Origin: Streptomyces buecherae
GTDB lineage: Bacteria > Actinomycetota > Actinomycetes > Streptomycetales > Streptomycetaceae
Direction of reading: 5' to 3'
DNA: 64,000 nt
Assembly (NCBI RefSeq): GCF_014295035.1
Contig: NZ_CP060404.1
Location: forward strand, 5,430,501-5,494,500
The notes beneath the pieces were generated by a model. The model was not told where the DNA came from. It worked only from the letters and a program-made list of their open reading frames with translations, and did not search any database. The position numbers and the translations under genes were made by a program. This document shows positions 58,931 to 64,000 of this stretch, piece by piece (position 1 is the first letter of the stretch; each line of letters opens with the position of its first letter).

Positions 58931-59037
58931 AGTCGACGGACAACGCGATGAAACTGGCTTGCCAGTCTTTTGGTCACCGGGCGGAACCACCCCGGTAGGC
59001 AAGAGACCGAGACAAGCTCCACGACGGGGGGCGCGAC

Positions 59038-59829
59038 ATGAACACCTTGCACGGCACGACAACCAGCGCAGGTATTCGGACGCGCCTACACGCCGGTTGG
59101 AGCTGGGGGAACCCTCAGACGGAGTCTGGGGGAGACAAGTCCGGTGCCGTGAGCGGGCGGGGGTGCGCTCGCGGCACCGGACGTCAGCGGTCGCCCATCA
59201 TGTACGTGGCGGCGGCTGACGCGGCCACGGAGGCCCGTGGGGGCGCCGCGGTCGCCGTAGGCAACGGGGGAAACGGGGGCACGGCGCACGGGGGAAGCGG
59301 CAACCGGGCCGAGGCGGAGTTCACCGCGTACGTCCAGGAGCGCCGCGCCTCCCTCTTCGCCACCGCCTACCACCTGACTGGTGACCGGTTCGAGGCGGAG
59401 GACCTGCTGCAGAGCGCGCTGTTCTCCACGTATCGGGCCTGGGACCGTATCAGTGACAAGGCAGCGGTCGGCGGATACCTCCGCCGCACCATGACGAACC
59501 TGCACATCAGTGCCTGGCGTCGTCGCAAGTTGAACGAGTACCCGACCGAGGAACTGCCCGAGACCGTCGGTGACCACGACGCGATGCGCGGCACCGAGCT
59601 GCGCGCCGTGTTGTGGCAGGCGCTGGCGCGGCTGCCCGAGTTGCAGCGCACGATGCTCGTCCTGCGCTACTACGAGGGCCGCACCGACCCTGAGATCGCC
59701 GACATATTGGACATCAGCGTCGGCACGGTGAAGTCCAGCATCTGGCGTTCGCTGCGCCGACTGCGCAGCGACGAAACGCTCGCCTTCGGGCGGGACGAAG
59801 AGGAGTCCTTCGGCGAGCTCGTCGCCTGA
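59038..59829 (+). CDS. sigQ: SigQ, SigE-family ECF sigma factor
   Basis: A 263-residue protein from ATG 59038 (GGGGGG 9 nt upstream). The first 85 residues are a Gly/Ala-rich extension with three cysteines in total; the core starts at AEAEFTAYVQERRASLFATAYHLTGDRFEAEDLLQSALF-type region 2 and continues to region 4 (LARLPELQRTMLVLRYYEGRTDPEIADILDISVG). It ends FGRDEEESFGELVA. The same protein and position occur in S. coelicolor, where sigQ opposes antibiotic production and is an AfsQ1 target. A later start such as GTG/ATG near 59200 is possible. Confidence 0.93.
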   Translation: MNTLHGTTTSAGIRTRLHAGWSWGNPQTESGGDKSGAVSGRGCARGTGRQRSPIMYVAAADAATEARGGAAVAVGNGGNGGTAHGGSGNRAEAEFTAYVQERRASLFATAYHLTGDRFEAEDLLQSALFSTYRAWDRISDKAAVGGYLRRTMTNLHISAWRRRKLNEYPTEELPETVGDHDAMRGTELRAVLWQALARLPELQRTMLVLRYYEGRTDPEIADILDISVGTVKSSIWRSLRRLRSDETLAFGRDEEESFGELVA

Positions 59830-60139
59830 AGGCAGGGGGAAACACGGGGGAGCACGGGGGGAACCGGGGGCCGTCTTTCGGGGGAGAGGCGGAACCACGG
59901 GGGGAAACCGGCGGACCGTCTTCCGGGGGGGAAGGCGGAACGCCACGGGGGGAGAACGGGGGAAACGGGGGGGCCGTCTTCCGGGGGGAAGGCGGGACGT
60001 CAGGGGGGAACACGGGGGAAACTGCGGGGCGGGACCGGCGCGCGGGGGGTGCGCCGGTCGCGCCCCGCACTGCTGTGCGCGGGCGCGACGCGTTACGGGG
60101 CGGTGTCGCGGGGCGACGTACGAGCGCGGGGGCGGGCGG
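59830..60139 (+). repeat. G-run array and three repeated hairpins downstream of sigQ
   Basis: No gene lies in these 310 bases. The plus strand carries many runs of five or more G; four at 59835-59839, 59846-59850, 59856-59861 and 59866-59870 are spaced 4-6 nt and could form a G-quadruplex. The hairpin sequence CCGTCTTCC-loop-GGAAGGCGG recurs three times (59871-59892, 59916-59938, 59974-59995), separated by G-rich spacers. The array probably ends sigQ transcription, but its repetition is unusual. Confidence 0.75.
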
Positions 60140-60766
60140 TCAGGCGGCCAGGTGCGCGGCGGGGGCGGTCGCCGCCGCCGCGATCCGGCGCAGGGCACTA
60201 TCCGCGTCGCACGGGTGGGCGCCGAGACCGGTCTGGCGGGCGATGATGCCCCGCTCGGCGCGCAGCAGGCGCAGCCCGCGGCGTAGCAGGTAGGGCACCG
60301 GCTTGCGGCCCTCGCGGAGATCGCGCACCAGCCGCCGGCGGAAGGTGGTCAGCGGGCGGCCGGTCAGGCACAGCGCGTCGGCCAGCAGACCCAGCTCCCG
60401 GCACCGGTCGATGATCTCCGCCGCGAAGATGCCCTCGGCGACGCACAGCGGTGCGCCGTGAAGGGCGAGACTGGCGCTGCCGGTGCGCGAGCTGGTGGGG
60501 ATGTCGTACAGCGGCACCTCGGTGCGGCCCGTGCGGCACAGCGTGCCGATGGCGGCGACCGCCGCGTCCGCGTCCCAGGACAGCGGGGAGTCCCAGTCGG
60601 CGCCGCCGCCGTCGGGGAGCGCTGGCAGGGACGGGTCCGTGGCCTCCTTGTAGAAGTCGTCGAGGTTGAGCACGGGCAACCCGCTGCGGGCGGCCAGGGA
60701 GGACTTCCCCGAGCCCGACGGGCCGGCCAGCAAGATCACGCGAGGATACGAGGGAGGCGCTGTCAC
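60140..60766 (-). CDS. Uridine kinase-like P-loop protein
   Basis: A 208-residue protein; GTG 60766 (MTAPPSYPRVILLAGPSG) is chosen because upstream residues are not family-like. The P-loop GPSGSGKSS is at about residues 15-23, then VLNLDDFYKEATDPSLP, DWDSPLSWDADAAV, TEVPLYDIPTSSRTG and APLCVAEGIFAAEII, in the order found in uridine kinase/phosphoribulokinase proteins. It likely phosphorylates a nucleoside, fitting the neighbourhood, though family paralogues exist with other substrates. Confidence 0.85.
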   Translation of the reverse strand: MTAPPSYPRVILLAGPSGSGKSSLAARSGLPVLNLDDFYKEATDPSLPALPDGGGADWDSPLSWDADAAVAAIGTLCRTGRTEVPLYDIPTSSRTGSASLALHGAPLCVAEGIFAAEIIDRCRELGLLADALCLTGRPLTTFRRRLVRDLREGRKPVPYLLRRGLRLLRAERGIIARQTGLGAHPCDADSALRRIAAAATAPAAHLAA

Positions 60767-61101
60767 GGGACACCAGTGTGCGGCATGGGGCCGAACGAGG
60801 GACCCCCTGGGCAGGCGAGTCGTTGCCCGCCGACCGCTGCGACCGCGGTGCGTGTCCGACCGATGACGCTTTCCGACAGGAAACGGGCAGGTGCACGCGG
60901 CCTCACGCACGGGTGACAAGCGGGCCCTCGCACGGCGCGCGTAGCCGCGCGCGGGGCTGGTCGTCACGGCACGGCGGCCGGCGCGGCCCTGGCGGGCGGC
61001 GCGGCGAGCGAGCGCGCGGGCGGGCGGGCCGGCGAGCGCGCGGGCGGGGTCGGGGCTCGTGCCCCGGCCCCGCCCGCGCGTCGCCCGTCAGGGTCTGAGA
61101 C
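60767..61101. other. GC-rich gap with a terminator
   Basis: These 335 bases between leftward genes hold no convincing coding frame. The right part contains short GCGGGCGG and GCGAGCGCGC repeats and ends in a 20-bp hairpin (61037-61080). The promoter of the uridine kinase-like gene should lie in the left part; I could not place it. Confidence 0.5.
61037..61080 (-). terminator. Very strong terminator of the deoC-aldehyde dehydrogenase operon
   Basis: A 20-bp stem with one T-G pair and a 4-nt loop (TCGT) covers the whole interval. On the minus strand it begins 21 nt after the stop of the last aldehyde dehydrogenase gene. It is the longest perfect hairpin I found in the window. Confidence 0.9.
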
Positions 61102-61985
61102 TCAGACGCCCATCGGGTGCCAGACGGTCTTGGTCTCCAGCAGGGAGAGCATCCGCTCCGTGCCGGGGTCGGCCAACCAGTGGTCGCCCTTGGCCGTGTC
61201 CCCAGGCTGTGGACGAAGGACGCGCTTGAGGTTGTCGGCCGCGGCCCGCTCCAGCTCGACCGCCAACTCGCCGGCCACGCCGGCCAGGTCGATCGCGTTG
61301 ACGTCCTGGTGGGCGGCGAGCGGCGGGCCCAGTTCGGCGGCCCGGCCCGAGAGGATGTTGACCACGCCGCCGGGCAGGTCGGAGGTGGCCAGCACCTCGC
61401 CGAGGGACAGGGCCGGCAGCGGCGCCCGCTCGCTGGCGACCACCACGACCGTGTTGCCCGTGACGATCGCCGGGGCGATCACCGACACCAGGCCGAGGAA
61501 GGCCGAGTCGGTCGGCGCGAGCACCGCGACCACGCCGGTCGGCTCGGGCGTGGAGAGGTTGAAGTACGGGCCGGCGACGGGGTTGGCCGCGCCGGCGACC
61601 TGGGCCACCTTGTCGGACCAGCCCGCGTACCAGACCCACCGGTCGATCGCCGCGTCCACCCGCGCCGCGGCCTTCTTGGCCGACACGCCGTCGGCCGCGG
61701 CCACCTCGGCCGCGAACTGCTCGCGGCGGCCCTCCAGCATCTCGGCGACCCGGTAGAGGATCTGGCCGCGGTTGTACGCCGTCGCGCCCGACCAGGGGCC
61801 GAACACCTTGCGGGCCGCGACGACCGCGTCCCGGGCGTCCTTGCGGGAGGAGAGCGGGGCGTTCGCCAGCCATGCGCCCTTTGCGTCGGTCACCTCGTAC
61901 ACCCGCCCGCTCTCGGACCGGGGGAACTTCCCCCCGACGAACAGCTTGTAGGTCTTGAGCACGCTCAAGCGGTCAACAGTGGACA

Positions 61986-61986
<1 letters not shown>
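61102..61986 (-). CDS. Truncated aldehyde dehydrogenase-like protein without catalytic Cys
   Basis: A 294-residue protein whose ATG shares a base with the stop of the full-length paralogue upstream. It matches the N-terminal NAD-binding half of aldehyde dehydrogenases: YKLFVGGKFPRSESGRVYEV, RDAVVAARKVFGPWSGATAYNRGQILYRVAE, VVAVLAPTDSAFLGLVSVIAPAIVTGNTVVV, VLATSDLPGGVVNILSGR. The sequence stops soon after the region of LELGGK; neither the catalytic Cys segment nor the Glu motif is present. Families of this kind have about 480 residues. It is probably a non-catalytic partner or decayed duplicate of the upstream enzyme; it is in a tight operon, which argues for function. Confidence 0.88.
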
Positions 61987-63467
<1,481 letters not shown>

Positions 63468-63472
63468 CTGTC

Positions 63473-64000
63473 TCAGTCCACCGTCACGTAGTCGGGACCG
63501 GAGTAGCGCCCGGTGCTCAGCTTCTGGCGCTGCATCAGCAGGTCGTTCAGCAGGCTGGAGGCGCCGAAGCGGAACCAGTCGGCCGACAGCCAGCGCTCGC
63601 CCAGTGTCTCGTTCACCATCACCAGGTACTTGACGGCGTCCTTGGTCGTCCGGATGCCACCGGCCGGCTTGACGCCGACCTGCACGCCGGTGGTGGCGTG
63701 GAAGTCGCGCACCGCCTCCAGCATCAGCAGCGTCACCGGCGGCGTGGCGTTGACCGCCACCTTGCCCGTCGAGGTCTTGATGAAGTCGGCGCCCGCGAGC
63801 ATCGCGAGCCAGGAGGCGCGGCGCACGTTGTCGTACGTCTGGAGCTCGCCGGTCTCGAAGATGACCTTGAGGTGGGCGGCGTCACTGGACGAGGCGCCGG
63901 CGGGCCGGGCGCACGCCTCCTTGACCGCCCTGATCTCCTCGAAGACCTCCATGTACCGGCCGGAGAGGAAGGCGCCGCGGTCGATCACCATGTCGATCTC
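63473..64000 (-). CDS. deoC: Deoxyribose-phosphate aldolase, start beyond the window
   Basis: The C-terminal 175 residues are visible; the frame stays open to the window edge, so the start lies to the right. GADFIKTSTGKVAVNATP contains the Schiff-base Lys, and VGVKPAGGIRT contains the second essential Lys. EIDMVIDRGAFLSGRYMEVFEEI and LKVIFETGELQTYDNVRRAS are further family segments. The enzyme splits 2-deoxyribose 5-phosphate into acetaldehyde and glyceraldehyde 3-phosphate. It leads an operon with two aldehyde dehydrogenase genes. Confidence 0.95.
   Translation of the reverse strand, partial: EIDMVIDRGAFLSGRYMEVFEEIRAVKEACARPAGASSSDAAHLKVIFETGELQTYDNVRRASWLAMLAGADFIKTSTGKVAVNATPPVTLLMLEAVRDFHATTGVQVGVKPAGGIRTTKDAVKYLVMVNETLGERWLSADWFRFGASSLLNDLLMQRQKLSTGRYSGPDYVTVD

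Noticed and set aside
60990..61036. GCGGGCGG and GCGAGCGCGC repeats before the strong terminator
   Set aside because: They are short, irregular and compatible with local GC-rich composition; no array structure is evident.

Overview
The window is Streptomyces DNA: GC-rich, with strong G/C bias at third codon positions and tightly packed, often 1-4 nt overlapping genes. It carries the actinomycete-specific afsQ1-afsQ2-sigQ locus, a wall glycopolymer cluster built around a nonulosonic-acid synthase, and one TTA codon of the kind read by the bldA tRNA. All calls come from reading the sequence; no database search was possible.

Positions 1 to about 11,340 are the replication and integration arm of a temperate phage or phage-like element, visibly less GC-rich than the rest. 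A rightward operon encodes a Cas4/RecB-like nuclease, a RecA/DnaB-like ATPase, an endonuclease VII-type HNH protein, a primase split into zinc-finger and TOPRIM frames, a DUF3310 protein, a metallophosphoesterase and a sigma-70-like protein. After a terminator come a family A DNA polymerase and small genes, then an excisionase-like protein, a leftward candidate repressor and a tyrosine integrase. No capsid, terminase or lysis gene is in view, so those lie to the left or are absent. A small secreted peptide gene sits at the left edge.

From 11,590 to about 29,420 is mixed chromosomal content: an ECF sigma factor with a membrane partner, an L,D-transpeptidase with a TTA codon, two acetyltransferases, an erythromycin-esterase-like protein, a methyltransferase, a gluconate module (GntR regulator, gluconokinase, permease), a lipoprotein, and an FAD monooxygenase/TetR pair sharing two identical operators.

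Positions 29,651 to 38,675 form two divergent operons for a sialic-acid-like (probably Kdn/teichulosonic acid) wall polymer: glycosyltransferase, polysialyltransferase-like protein and acyltransferase leftward; a putative glycosyltransferase, a CMP-nonulosonate synthetase fused to a HAD phosphatase, a NeuB-type synthase and a second polysialyltransferase-like protein rightward.

Positions 38,865 to 54,167 are dominated by nucleoside uptake and salvage: an M20 amidohydrolase, then a BMP-type nucleoside ABC importer whose ATPase appears to start at AUC, cytidine deaminase and thymidine phosphorylase, and later adenosine deaminase. Between them lie a Uma2 protein, an MFS/LysR divergent pair, a TlpA-like thioredoxin and a hydrolase-fold protein without its nucleophile.

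Positions 54,341 to 64,000 hold small envelope proteins, the afsQ2-afsQ1/sigQ locus with a textbook AfsQ1 box between the divergent genes, a uridine-kinase-like protein, and a leftward deoC-ALDH-half-ALDH operon ending in a very strong terminator. DeoC, thymidine phosphorylase, the deaminases and the kinase together make this a nucleoside catabolism neighbourhood.
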